NCBI GenBank assembly: GCA_947359465.1
Contig: OX375874.1
Span: 99,389,441 to 99,453,440, forward strand
Direction of reading: 5' to 3'
Length of the DNA: 64,000 nucleotides
Source of the DNA: Metellina segmentata
Taxonomy: Eukaryota; Arthropoda; Arachnida; Araneae; Tetragnathidae
Both the position numbers and the translations under genes were made by a program. Each line of letters begins with the position of its first letter. The stretch's first letter is position 1. Below the pieces are notes generated by a model. That model was not told where the DNA came from and did no database searches. It saw only the letters and a program-made list of their open reading frames with translations. Positions 47,985 through 58,941 of the stretch are shown piece after piece.

Positions 47985-50900
47985 TTGTGTACTAATAGAG
48001 GACACAGAATGTCAAATTGTCCTCGTAAAGACACTGCTCGTTGCACAAAATGCAAGAATAAACACCACGTATCCATTTGTCCGTCTGTTCTAAACACTGC
48101 GATTCAAAATAGTGAGGTTCATCACATTAACATACCTAAAACTAGCATTACGCATTTACAAACTGCACGCGTGTATGTTACTGGCCCCACAGGTCTAACG
48201 AAGTTAACCCGATGCATTTTGGATGGAGGTAGCCAAACAAGTTTTGTCGATGCAAACCTCACTGACAAACTGAAACTCCCAATTGTAAGCACTGAGCAAC
48301 TAAATGTACATGCTTTTGAATCTCCCAGTACTTCACGAAATATGCGACGATGTGTGCAACTTTCACTTTCAAGTTTGTGGAACAAAAACTCTGTTTCTAT
48401 AACATCTTTCGAAAGCTCCAACAGATATACCTCACACCCTGCTGCCCCTGCGGACGTTGTTCGATTTGCTCGGAGCCGAAAACTAACACTTGCAGACCCT
48501 CCAGGAGACGACAACTTACAAATAGAATTGCTCATTGGTGGCGACTATTATTGGCATGTGGTCACTACGGAACCCCCGATTAAAGTTACAGAATCTCTTG
48601 CCATAGTACCCACTATTTTTGGATGGGTACTTAATGGGTCACGAACACACACCACTATCAAACATGATTCATCAGTTCACCATGTTTCTGTTCAAATTTC
48701 TGGTGATTGTTTGGACGACGAAGTGCGTTGCTTTTGGGAGTTAGATTGTATTGGTATCAAAGACACTCAAATTAGGAACAAGACTGTTCGAGAGAATGAA
48801 ATTATGAGAGAATTTCACGAAACCTACCAAACTGAGGGAAATCGTAGAGTTGTGTCTCTGCCTAGGAAGCCTACAACATCAATTTTGTCTACTAACATAG
48901 CTACTACCGAAAAACGTTTGAAGTCTCTCCAGAAGCGACTTGCATCTAATGCTGCTATGAAGAAAGAATACTATAGTTGTATGCTAAACTACATTGAACA
49001 AGGACGCGTTGAAGTTTGCGAGCTAGAGCCTTCGAATTTAAACACTGTATTTTACCTACCCCATCATGCTGTCAAAAAAGTGAAACTTAACGATACCAAA
49101 TGGAGGATTGTGTTCGATGCCTCATCATATGATCCAGGAATGCCATCACTGAATGACACTTTAGAAATCGGTCCAAATCATTTACCTGAGACGATTGGTT
49201 GTTTACTCAGACTACGAATGCACAAATTTGCAGTCACAAGTGACGGAAAAAAGGCATTTCTACAACTAAGCCTACACGAAAGAGATAGAGATTCCACAAG
49301 ATTTTTCTGGTATAGAATATCACAGGACAAAACTAACACAACTTTCACGGACGAAATAATTACTTACAGATTTACTCGTCTACCTTTCGGACTAGCATGC
49401 AGACCCTTTTTGTTATGTGCTGCAACACGCGAAGTGGCTTCAAAGCACTTACATAAATTCCCGATTGCTGCTCCCATGATCGATAAACATCTTTACGTGA
49501 ACGATTTTGTAGCTAGTGTTGAAACAGAATCTGAAATCACCACACCGCATAAAGAAGTCAAAGAATTGATGCAATTGATTGAAATTCCAATGGAGAAATG
49601 GGCTACTAACTCCACAATGCTTCAGAGCCAATTACAAGATCAAGATGAAGGATTCAAAACAACTGTTAAAGTTTTAGGCATAGAGTGGAATACCGAAACT
49701 GACACCCTAGGAAATTCTTTCAAAACCTCTCTCTGCGCTGTTCAAGACAAACCACTGACAAAGAGATGGCTACTCCACTGTATTGCTAGCTTCTACGATC
49801 CTTTAAGACTGTTTTCTCCTTTTGTAATCTTTGGAAAAATTATGTTTCAAGATACATGAATTCTAGGAATCAAATGGGATGAAATACTCCCCTCTAACTT
49901 GGCAACTTCATGGAATGCTGCTGTTGGAGAACTTGACGACGTTTGCTCTTTTCAAATTCCTCGATTTATAGGCGTTTCATCACACGTTCCCTTTACTATT
50001 CAAGTATTTTGCGACGCATCTGAACGAGCCTATGGAGCAGTTCTATACATAGTTAGTTCTCAGGGTGAACAAACAAACGTGCAGTTAGTGTGCAGTCGCA
50101 ACAGACTTGCACCTATCAAGAAAGTCACCTTGCCCCGTTTGGAACTGCTAGCGTCTCTGATGGGAGCTCGATTGTTGCGATACTTCTGTGCTGAGACTAA
50201 TATTCCTATGTGCAATGCAACATTGTGGAGTGATTCCCAATTTGTTTTGGGTTGGATTCGCAGTGACCCAAATAAATGGAAGACATTTGTTTGCAATCGA
50301 GTAACAGAAATTGTTTCTCATACTAATCCTTCCCAATGGAGACATTGTCCTGGAAAGGACAATCCTGCTGATATATTATCAAGAGGAACTTCACCATCAA
50401 CACTGAGACATCTAGAAATATGGTGGCATGGTCCTAAGTGGTTAATCAAACCTGTAGACTGGCCTGATTCAAACAACACTTATGAAGATTACACTCACAA
50501 CTTAGAATTAAAGAAGAAGAAAGTGCAGACTTTTCACACTGTCTATACTCTGCTAATTATCAATGCTGGAAACTACAGCTCTTACTTTAAATTGTTACGC
50601 GTGACATCTTGGATTTTTCGCTTTATTCACAACTGCAAAACACAAGAAAAGATGGTTGGTGAATTGAATGCCACGGAACTGAATCAAGCTCGCAACTATT
50701 GGATACAAACCGTTCAGAAAGAATCATTTCCTTTCGAATATGAAGCCTTGTCGAAATCAAAATCACTTCCCAAGAACTCAAAGATAGAAAAATTCAGCCC
50801 ACTTTTTGACAACAACTTAATACGTCTTGGAGGCCGACTGCAATTTTCAGACTTATCAGAATCGGAAAAACACCCCATCTTATTGGAAGGTTCTCACCCT

Positions 50901-52060
50901 TTTACAAACCTGCTCATACGCCACACACACTTAAAAATGCACCATCTAGGTGTTAGGATTGTGCTTTCTCAGCTTCGTTCTGAATGGTGGATATTAAGAG
51001 CAAGACAAGCCATTAAAAAGGTCATATACACTTGTCTTCCATGCAAGATACTGAAGCAAAAGCGTGGTGAGCAGATAGAAGCTCCATTACCTGCTGAAAG
51101 AATTCAAAAGTCGACCCCATTTGAAACAACTGGAAATGACTTTGCCGGGCCCCTCTATGTCAAAAACGCAAAATTAGTTACAAAGGCCTACATCGTCATA
51201 TTTACGTGTGCTGTAACTCGAGCCATCTACTTGGAAAAAGTGTCTAATTTAAGCACTGATTATTTCTTACTTGCACTACAACGGTTCGTATCTCGACGCT
51301 CCCTTCCTCATACTGTGTACACAGATAACGCCACTACATTCTGCGCTGCAGACAAGGAGTTGAGGTCCTTGTGGGACATCATATCCTCTTCCAAAGTACA
51401 CAAGTTTTATGCTCATCGCAACATGAAATGGAAATTAATCGCCTCACGAGCGGCTTGGTGGGGAGGGTTCTGGGAGAGAATGATTGGTACTATCAAATAG
51501 TGTCTGCGGAAGACCCTTGGTAAAGCTTGCTTAGACACTACCGGTCTGGTCACGGTTCTATGCGATATCGAAGCCGCCGTGAACAGCAGACCAATTGTCC
51601 ATGATTATGGTATTGCAGATGATCCGGACGAAGCACTGACACCCTCTCACTTTCTAATAGGAAAACGACTCACAACTATCCTTTCTGGCCCATCGAGTTC
51701 AGACTCTGATTTAACACGCATATGGAGAAGTCGTCTACATTTAATGGACTCCTTTTGGAAAAGATGGCAGAGGGGATGATGGACTTGAGAACATTTCACC
51801 GTGTGAAGAACCCCCCTAAAGGAACTGAAATCCGGGTCGGAGATGTGGTCTTGTTGCAGGAGGACGTCAGACCCCGGCACACCTGGAGGAAAGCACTCGT
51901 CGAGTCAGTGATCTTAGGCCGTGACAACAAAGCCCGTACATGCATACTGCGAGTAAATCGACAGACAATTTCCCGGCCCGTGCAGCTGGTCATCCCCCTG
52001 GAGGTCGAACAGGGCGGGGAGGATGTTGCAAACCGATACGAGATTAAGTAAAATTACTTA
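47985..52060 (+). pseudogene. BEL pol: protease, RT, RNase H, integrase (broken)
   Basis: Order: zinc knuckle (TNRGHRMSNC, CTKCKNKHHVSIC); DUF1758-type protease (CILDGGSQTSFVD); reverse transcriptase (WRIVFDASSYDPGMPSLND, YRFTRLPFGLACRPF, LYVNDFVAS); RNase H (FCDASERAYGAVLY, WSDSQFVLGWI); integrase zinc region (HLKMHHLG, CLPCKILK); integrase core (GNDFAGPLYVK, YTDNATTF); and the C-terminal HFLIGK, WKRWQ and RVGDVVLLQEDVRPRHTW. Stops fall at 49857-49859 and 51498-51500, and a frame change lies near 51770. The active-site YVDD reads YVND, losing a catalytic Asp. The last codons lie in the 3' LTR. Confidence 0.9.
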
Positions 52061-52178
52061 GTTGTCTCTGCATGGCAACACTCTTGTGTTGTAGTCGTTC
52101 GTTAGAAAATAAATGTAGATGTTGTTCTTTCAAATATTCTGAAAAGTTGTTTTAAAATTACGTTTACGCGAATTAACA
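52024..52178 (+). repeat. BEL 3' LTR
   Basis: Same length and ends as the left LTR. The pol stop codon (TAA, 52049-52051) lies within it. Confidence 0.9.
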
Positions 52179-54648
52179 AGAACGATATATAGATGCCACA
52201 AAATATTGCCAGGAAAACTATAGGTACTGGATTAGTTGCTTCGGATATCAGTTACTGCAATTTTACAGAATGCGCACTAAGAATAAAAATCTTAATCACT
52301 TCCAAAATGTGTCGACTTTTGTAACATTCACTTCAGGATCACCTTTTTCTGATTGCATTCGGTAACACATATGTTTTGTATATAAAATGGATTAGATATG
52401 AATTGGTACTATACACATTCAAATTTATTTCTAGGATTGATGTTGATTGTTGAATATGCGTTAAAAAACTATTTTCCTGATATTTAAACTATGTTGACAG
52501 TTTCATAACTAGAGCAACTTTTTTGTTGCAGTAAAAATGGGAAAGGTTGCATTTATCAGTCCTTAAAGTTGCATTTATGGAAATAAAATTGCATTTATAT
52601 TTGATACACTAAAATCTAAAATAAATTATTCGTAAAAAATGAAAAAAATTCAAAATATATTGACAATTTTAGTCGTGTACAACAGTATTATAATATTTCA
52701 TTAAACACAGAAAAACGTTGAATGGCCGATCCTTGGCCACTAATTTCTTAAAAATTGAAAAACTGCGTCAGCCGCTGTCATATAATGTGCTGTATCGGAT
52801 AGCAGAAGCGCAAAATCCTTTCGCTCAATATTCAGAGATTTTAAAACGTCATCTACAAAGCGAACAACGTATTGATGATCGACACTCGCCTAGCAAACTC
52901 TGCAATCGATTACGCAAGTTTCCTCTGGATTATCAAGAGTGCCAACCAATGTGATGAAGTATTTTGTGTCATTTATTTCATTTTCGTCTGTTAGGACGAA
53001 CAGCTTCTTTCCATGAACTTCTTTCTTCGGTGTTCGAACGATCAAGTGTGGCATTCACACGTGTTCAAAGGGTTGGTTCAGAGGGCAAAAAATGAAATAG
53101 TAATTTCATATTAATTAATTTTAAGCTAAATTTTAAAAAGTTGCAGGTGGTTGCATTTATGCAGAAACTTGCATTTATGTTGCTGTTATAACTCACTTAA
53201 TATACACCCAAAGTAGGAAGAATTTTGGTTTTAGTACTTTACATGCAGCGTAGAAAGCGTGAAAAAAAGTTGCATTTGTTGCAAAAAGTTGCCCTATTCA
53301 TAACTTAATTTCCTTGTTCAAATTAAGTAATGATACTTCATTAAAAGCTACTCAACAGTCAAGAAAATTCTTATATAAATCTGAATAGTTAAGTGCTTTC
53401 TATTCAGAAACCAAATCCCGGAATTTAAAAAATGTGTTATGAAGATTCCATTTTAAACAGCTTGTTAGTAAGAGCAAAAAAGTTTTACACATACGTTTTG
53501 CCATTTCTGGACGAATTTGTAATGCTTGTTTTCCCCGACTGGTACAATGAAATGTTAGTGTTCTTTCAGAGAAAATTACACTTGCCCAATTTAAGATCGC
53601 GAGTATCTGTAAACATCCACAACACTCTAACCTGGAGATATTTGAGACCACGATTGATTTAAGGTGCACCAGCCCCCACGTGAATGACGGTCTTGACTTG
53701 ACTGCAACCCTACGGCTATTAATCTGCGATTCTACCAACTGGAATACGTGGCTGAGGACGGAAAACAGAGTGCAATATTAGTCGTTATGAATTCGTCATT
53801 TCAATCCTAGCAACTTCAAACACAATTATACAAATATGTACAATATAATATTTTCTGTTCCAAGCTCTACGGATAAAAATCATAAAATCATAAAACATTT
53901 TGAATTTAGTATTTTCCATTGAAATTTTTAGAAATTGAACTACTAGTGTCCATGTTCCAGGTAATATAATATTTTATAACATCATTACACAAAGTGGTCC
54001 TTTGATATTTTTCGTTGAATAGACGCATTACGAACTTTTTTCCAATTACGTTAACGTCTCCGAAAACTTACGTCTTTCATAAATTCTGCATTGGAAAATG
54101 CTTATTCGTGCGAAAAGTACAATACCTACGTCAAATTGCACTTACGAAAAATCAATCATACTTTTCACAAATGCATGTTTGTGGTTCTAAAGGTACTTTC
54201 GTATTACTTAAAAAAATCAATAATAACAATTACATAGAATCTTTGGCTCAAAAGCAAATGGTTTACAATTGATTGCTTATACTGTCACTTTTAACTGTAA
54301 GGAAAGAAACTGTTTTCGGTAAAGATGCTTAACTGCAACATAGTATATACTTATCAATGCGTGCAACATTAGTGAGATCATTTGTGTGAAATAATTTTTT
54401 ACAGGATTACAAGATAATTTGTGAAATATTAACGTAATATGTTCATTGTTGAATGTGATAAGTACAAAAACACCCAAAGTTTATTAATCAAGAAGTATCT
54501 TGGATTTAAATAGATGATACTATAATTAGTTTTATTCATTACTTGATAAATATAAAAGACTGACCCAGATACTTTCATAATAACAAATCAACAATACGTT
54601 CCTGTCAATCTCGAGTTAAATTAGGTTTAAGAAAATAAGATAATAAAT

Positions 54649-54696
54649 ATGGGATTGATTCGAATTATTTCAAATCTATTGCTCCAAAACTTGTGA
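54649..54696 (+). CDS. Upstream ORF preceding GR3 (15 codons)
   Basis: Encodes MGLIRIISNLLLQNL, with TGA at 54694-54696, three bases before the receptor ATG and in frame with it. Retained although the receptor downstream is broken. Confidence 0.35.
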   Translation: MGLIRIISNLLLQNL

Positions 54697-54699
54697 ATA

Positions 54700-55800
54700 A
54701 TGATAAACATCGATCTACCTCTCCAGTATCTTCTAAAATTCAATTCCAAAAAAGAAAAGAAAGCGATTGAAACAATTATTACTTATATCTCCAACTTTTC
54801 AGCAGCATCTCTACACTTATAGCTTGTATATTTTTACGATCCATTGTATTGGATTTAAAAAGATAGGTATTATTACTTATCTTATTCGGAATTCTACTGT
54901 TTTTCTATCCTGCATTCTTTGGTACTCTCTATATTTTCAAGAGAAAAGAATAAGAAAGTTTATAAACGCACAGAATTCTTATCTATCAACAGTACGCCGA
55001 TCTAAAGTATGCGAGTCTTCTGGAATATGTCTACTAGCATTGATATCCATTCTCCCTTTTGTGTCAGCTGCTATTTACACGAAATTTGCGATCGAAACGA
55101 ACTATCATAAAGGGTTCTTTACATTCGGGTATGAATTTCAAGATAAAAAATTGGATGCAGTGTTTCGTTTTGTCGGATACTACGGATATTACTTAGTTTA
55201 CATAAAGTGGCCATCTATCGCTATGTGGTCCATGTGTTTCTTGCTGTATCGGACAGGAAGAATGCTTGATGAGTTCAGCACAGATCTGAAAAATATAAAT
55301 TTATGCGTCCATTTACCAGAGACTTCTAAAAAGCTGAAAGAATACTTTGCGATTGTGGACACGATTCGCTTAACGAAAGACGTGCTTCGCTGCCGTCTCT
55401 GATCTTGGTAATCATTAGTTCCTCAAATCTGTACACAATATTTACTGTGTTTTTATTGAAAAGGATACTGGTGACACTTCATCACGTCTTGCTTCTATCG
55501 AGTATTTTTTCGACGGGCTGTGTTATTATTATTTTGTTAACCTTTTACAGTGCTAGAATTCCCCAGCGTATGTCAGAAATAAAAGTAACTTCCGGACGAA
55601 TGATGCTAAAGCACGGATTGAACAAAACAATCCGTCCAGAAAATTCATTCCTGCTGGAAAATATCAAAAATGAAGAATTGATTTACATGACAGCTTGTGA
55701 CTTGTTTGTGTTCAGTAATGGCTTCATAGTTTCAGCATTCGGTTCCCTGTTCACTTTTGGTCTGCTCATTTTCAATTTGAATAGTGGAAAAGTTGAATAA
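54700..55800 (+). pseudogene. Gustatory receptor with two frameshifts (GR3)
   Basis: Collinear with GR1. Two bases are missing near 54821 (within the CTTATACAGC context of GR1) and one base near 55385 (CTGTCGCTG reads CTTCGCTG). The two changes sum to three, so the start frame and the end frame agree and the total is 1101 against 1104 bases. The middle 188 codons are read in another frame, so no full receptor is made unless the sequence is in error. TM7 ends TFGLLIFNLNSG as in GR1. Confidence 0.85.
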
Positions 55801-56258
55801 AAAAACTTGCTTTCTGTCGCTGAAATTGTTGTAAAATATTTAAATTTTGCCACACATGAGCAACACAAAGCACCATTCGTGAAGATGTTCTGGGATCAAT
55901 ACCAGAAAGAAAGATCTGAGATCAATGCCTGTTAATTTTGTTTACTATGATAATTCGCCGTGGTTCGTAGATGCGAGTTGGGACCACACTCATATAATGT
56001 CCACAACAAGCCAATGTGAGGACACTTTTGTACCCGGTATATAATTAACGTATTATTTCAAAGATGTATTTCTTACGATTTCAGACAGTTCAAAACAGTG
56101 TTCAATTTATCTAAAAAATTTTCTCAACTGTATTCAAATAACGTTGACTTTGATATCATGTAACAATTTCGTAGTTTATGATATCGTTTCTCTTGCATTT
56201 GTATTGCTTATTTCTAACATGTGTAAATGATCAACATTATATTAATAAGCCAATCTTA
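55801..56258. other. Receptor downstream flank
   Basis: Counterpart of 5690-6148, no gene. Confidence 0.6.
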
Positions 56259-57176
56259 TCTATATAAATAAGAATGTAGTGTTTGTTTGTACATTGAGTA
56301 TTTTCGACACATTTCAAGTTTTCTATCCGTTTTGAACCCTTCTGATGCCAAATCCGCCTCTTGCGCGTTTGGTGTCTGTCTGTCTGACCATCTGTATGTA
56401 TGTATGTATGTGCCCTATACACGTCCACACGGTTTAATATATTTTCATGGAAATTTACATACAGTGAGTTCTTATCTTCATTTAGTAAATTGAATTGGTT
56501 GCGAAAGTCTGTCTGTCCGTCTTTCTGTTCTATATTCGATTTTCTGTTTGTGTGTTTGTGTACACATCACATGAAATGTATTCTATATTTTTGATTGCGA
56601 TGAGTTTTATTTTATACATTATCTATCAATTCAGTGAAACCAATATAAAACATTTCATTCATTGTTATATTTAGTTGAGTTTCATGCTTAAACACTTTAA
56701 TAAGTATACTTAAATCAACCATAATTTATTATTTTGAAAAATTGGAATGTGTATTGAGTATTATGATTACTTTGATTTGCTTTACCAATACTGCTGAAAA
56801 AACAATTATTTTTAAAAAAAAAATATTATGTTTGAACATTAGCTCTGATACTTTATTTATTTCTTGACTTATATTTGTTCTTTGGTGCAATGTAAACGAT
56901 TTACGAATATTAGGGACATACGATATTTTTCAACGAACGGGGATAAAACGGAAACTCGTGTTTCTTTCGCTCTGAATTAATTTCGTATTTCTAAATTTTT
57001 TGCACTTTTTAGTTATTAGTTGCGGCAACTGCAAGATCAAGAGATAAAAAGGAATCACAAATTAATCTCTTAATAACAACAACTTCCCGACATCTTTTAT
57101 TTTGTTTTATTTCGCTGTTTTCTGTTTTAAATATTTATTATTTTAATCAATTGTGTTTCTTTTTCATCACACGCAA
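56259..57176 (+). mobile_element. Helitron family A, copy 4, 3'-truncated
   Basis: Same left flank as copy 2. Homology to copy 2 (with the pogo-like insert removed) ends at 57176 within ATCACACGCAA, leaving out the last about 650 bases and the CTAG end. New sequence starts at 57177. Confidence 0.85.
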
Positions 57177-57450
57177 GTAGTATGTGGGTCCCTTTACCGT
57201 CTTTTTCAAGATGGCCGCCGTTTGTTTACATTTAGGAGGAGGATAACGTTGTTGGGGGGAGATAAGGATTTGTTGTTGGGGGGAGATAAGGATTTGTGGT
57301 GGTTACTGATAAGAACTTGACGTTTTGTTTTCATTTTTCGGTGGACGAGATGACGTCATGTTGTTGATGGTGAGTTTCCATGGTGATGAAGGACTGGTAG
57401 CGCCACCTGGTGGTGGGATGAGTAACCGTATTATATGAATTTAAAAAGGA

Positions 57451-57521
57451 TTTTCTCGGATTCGAACCGGGGACCATGGGTTCCGAAAGCAGACATGTTA
57501 TCCGTTGAGCTATCGAGCACT
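57451..57521 (-). tRNA. tRNA-like sequence (degenerate, Arg-TCG-like)
   Basis: On the minus strand: AGCTCAACGGATAA (D-arm/A-box-like), TCTGCTTTCGGA (anticodon-loop-like with TCG) and GGTTCGAATCC (B box). The acceptor and anticodon stems do not pair well, so it is a tRNA pseudogene or tRNA-derived repeat and not a working gene. Confidence 0.35.
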
Positions 57522-57844
57522 TGTGAGGAAAGGGTGTTTAAATGTAGCGTTTGCTTTTTCTCTCGGTTTGGGACTTGTGAAAATATTGGGAGTGGTGGGG
57601 TTTTAATTTTGAATAATTAATCTTCTAATGAATTGAGTTGGGAAACGACTGGTAGCGCCATCTAGGGATTTTTCAAGTAACTAATTAAATATAAGATTTG
57701 ATATTCTCGTATATAATTTCTAATGGTGATGAAGGACAGGTACCGCCATCTAGAGGTGGAAAAAGTAACGTTTTAAAAGGATTTATTTGCCAGCTATATT
57801 TTAGAATTAAATGGATAATTATTTGAAAGAAAAATAATAATACG

Positions 57845-57921
57845 TGGATTCGAACCCAGCAAAAGGTAATCACGGCCAACCGATTTTACACAAGCACTTT
57901 ATCCGTTCGACCATGATCACC
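57845..57921 (-). tRNA. Second tRNA-like sequence (degenerate)
   Basis: Minus strand: GGTCGAACGGATAAAGTGC (A-box-like) and GGGTTCGAATCCACG (B box). Stems pair poorly. It lies about 90 bases after the third CTCF-type motif, as the first lies about 45 bases after the first motif. Confidence 0.35.
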
Positions 57922-58305
57922 TATATGGTCGTGTTGAATTTAAAATAGTCTATCATTTTGTGAATGCGTATACTATCAAAGATTGAAAAGTCTAGAAGCC
58001 CCTGGAACGTGTGAGAATTACACATGACTAAGGATAATGTTTTTGCACGTGTAGGTTAAAGAGAAGGAACGGACTTATACAAGGAGTCATCGATAAAAGT
58101 GACTCAAAAGAAAATTAAAGATTAGCTTAAACTACCGAAGTACACGTGTTGTTATATCTGAAAATGCCAGGGACCAAACAAAAGAAAGTGATTATACTGT
58201 TTGATAACTAAGAGGCTTTTAAAAGCATAGTTGAATTTGTTTCTAGGGTCTTTGAATAATTTTGCTACTCTGGATTTTTGCCCTTCTACTGTTTTTAGAT
58301 ACATC

Positions 58306-58941
58306 ATGGATTCTAGTGATATTAGACCTGCAAAGAAAATGCGTACAGACAAAGAACAGTGTTTTCAGAAATACTGTAAAGATTCTTTATGCTATGAATA
58401 TGATAAATTGTTTACAGATTGTGATGGTTGGTCATATTTCCGTAGATTGGAAAACGAATTAACGTATTTAAAGAAAGAGGAAACTACTATAGAAATTTAC
58501 GGTAAGAAACATACTGTGCCTCGACAACTTGTAGCATACGGAGACGAAGGTATAAGCTATACCTTTAGTGGATCTTGTATTGCAGCCAAGCCCTGGTCTC
58601 CTTTACTGTTGGAAATAAAGGGTGAAGTGGAACGAATAATTGATGCAAGATTTAATTTTGTGTTGGTGAACCGTTATAAAGATGGCAAGGACTGTATAGG
58701 TGCACATAAAGACAGCGAGAAGGACTTGGATCATAATGCGCCCATAGCATCTGTTTCATTTGGACAAAAAAGACAGTTTGTGTTTTCTAGAAAGAATTAC
58801 AACTCGTTAAAAAATTTTCTGGAAAATGGAAGTTTACTTTTAATGATTTATGCAACCAACAAATTTTGGTTACACAGCTTGCCCCGTGGAAATGCATTAT
58901 ACCCTAGAATTAACTTAACGTTTCGAAAAATTATTGTATAA
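58306..58941 (+). CDS. AlkB/ALKBH2-like 2-oxoglutarate/Fe(II) dioxygenase
   Basis: A 211-residue ORF from ATG 58306. The frame is open 25 codons further upstream, but only from a TTG, and a TTTTTAG acceptor-like site lies just before the ATG. Substrate-side motif ISYTFSG is at 83-89. The fold core NRYKDGKDCIGAHKDSE gives iron ligands His134 and Asp136. SVSFGQKRQFVF lies at 149-160. The third ligand is His190 in WLHSLPRG, and 2-oxoglutarate contacts Arg201 and Arg207 lie in RINLTFRK. All catalytic residues are present. The family removes methyl groups from 1-methyladenine and 3-methylcytosine in DNA. Order and spacing are closest to ALKBH2 (about 261 residues in human). It is present only in VR2. 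No break is visible. Confidence 0.85.
   Translation: MDSSDIRPAKKMRTDKEQCFQKYCKDSLCYEYDKLFTDCDGWSYFRRLENELTYLKKEETTIEIYGKKHTVPRQLVAYGDEGISYTFSGSCIAAKPWSPLLLEIKGEVERIIDARFNFVLVNRYKDGKDCIGAHKDSEKDLDHNAPIASVSFGQKRQFVFSRKNYNSLKNFLENGSLLLMIYATNKFWLHSLPRGNALYPRINLTFRKIIV

Larger units (their letters stand above)
43501..52178 (+). mobile_element. BEL/Pao LTR retrotransposon
   Basis: Two 155-bp LTRs (43501-43655 and 52024-52178), each starting TGTTGCA and ending TTAACA, with about ten differences by eye. A primer-binding site (TGGTGCCGAAATAC, from 43658) follows the left LTR. The gag-pol reading frame runs in one direction and is interrupted by a nested DNA transposon (43939-47117), three stops and a frameshift. 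The 3' end of pol reads into the right LTR. Confidence 0.9.
42883..56258 (+). repeat. Segmental duplication, GR cassette copy B
   Basis: 42883-43500 matches 1-623, and 52184-56258 matches 624-6148 without Helitron copy 1. An 8.7-kb BEL element separates the two halves. It carries the frameshifted receptor GR3. 42730-42882 extends to the left beyond what the window shows of copy A. Confidence 0.9.
57177..58305. promoter_or_regulatory. Boundary-like region with CTCF-type motifs and tRNA-like sequences
   Basis: The left part has a doubled GGGGGGAGATAAGGATTTGT (57254-57297), a YY1/PHO-like AAGATGGCCGCC near 57208 and a CRE palindrome TGACGTCA at 57351-57358. Three copies of a module starting ATGAAGGAC or similar and containing GCGCCAYCT lie at 57399-57413, 57655-57667 and 57743-57756. 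Two tRNA-like sequences lie between and after them. From about 57925 to 58230 nothing else is evident. The motif calls are by eye only. Confidence 0.4.

Noticed and set aside
48122..48535. 137-codon antisense ORF
   Set aside because: Mirror of the BEL protease region with no recognisable content.
57451..57921. Functional tRNA genes
   Set aside because: B-box and A-box-like sequences are present, but acceptor and anticodon stems do not pair. Listed only as tRNA-like.
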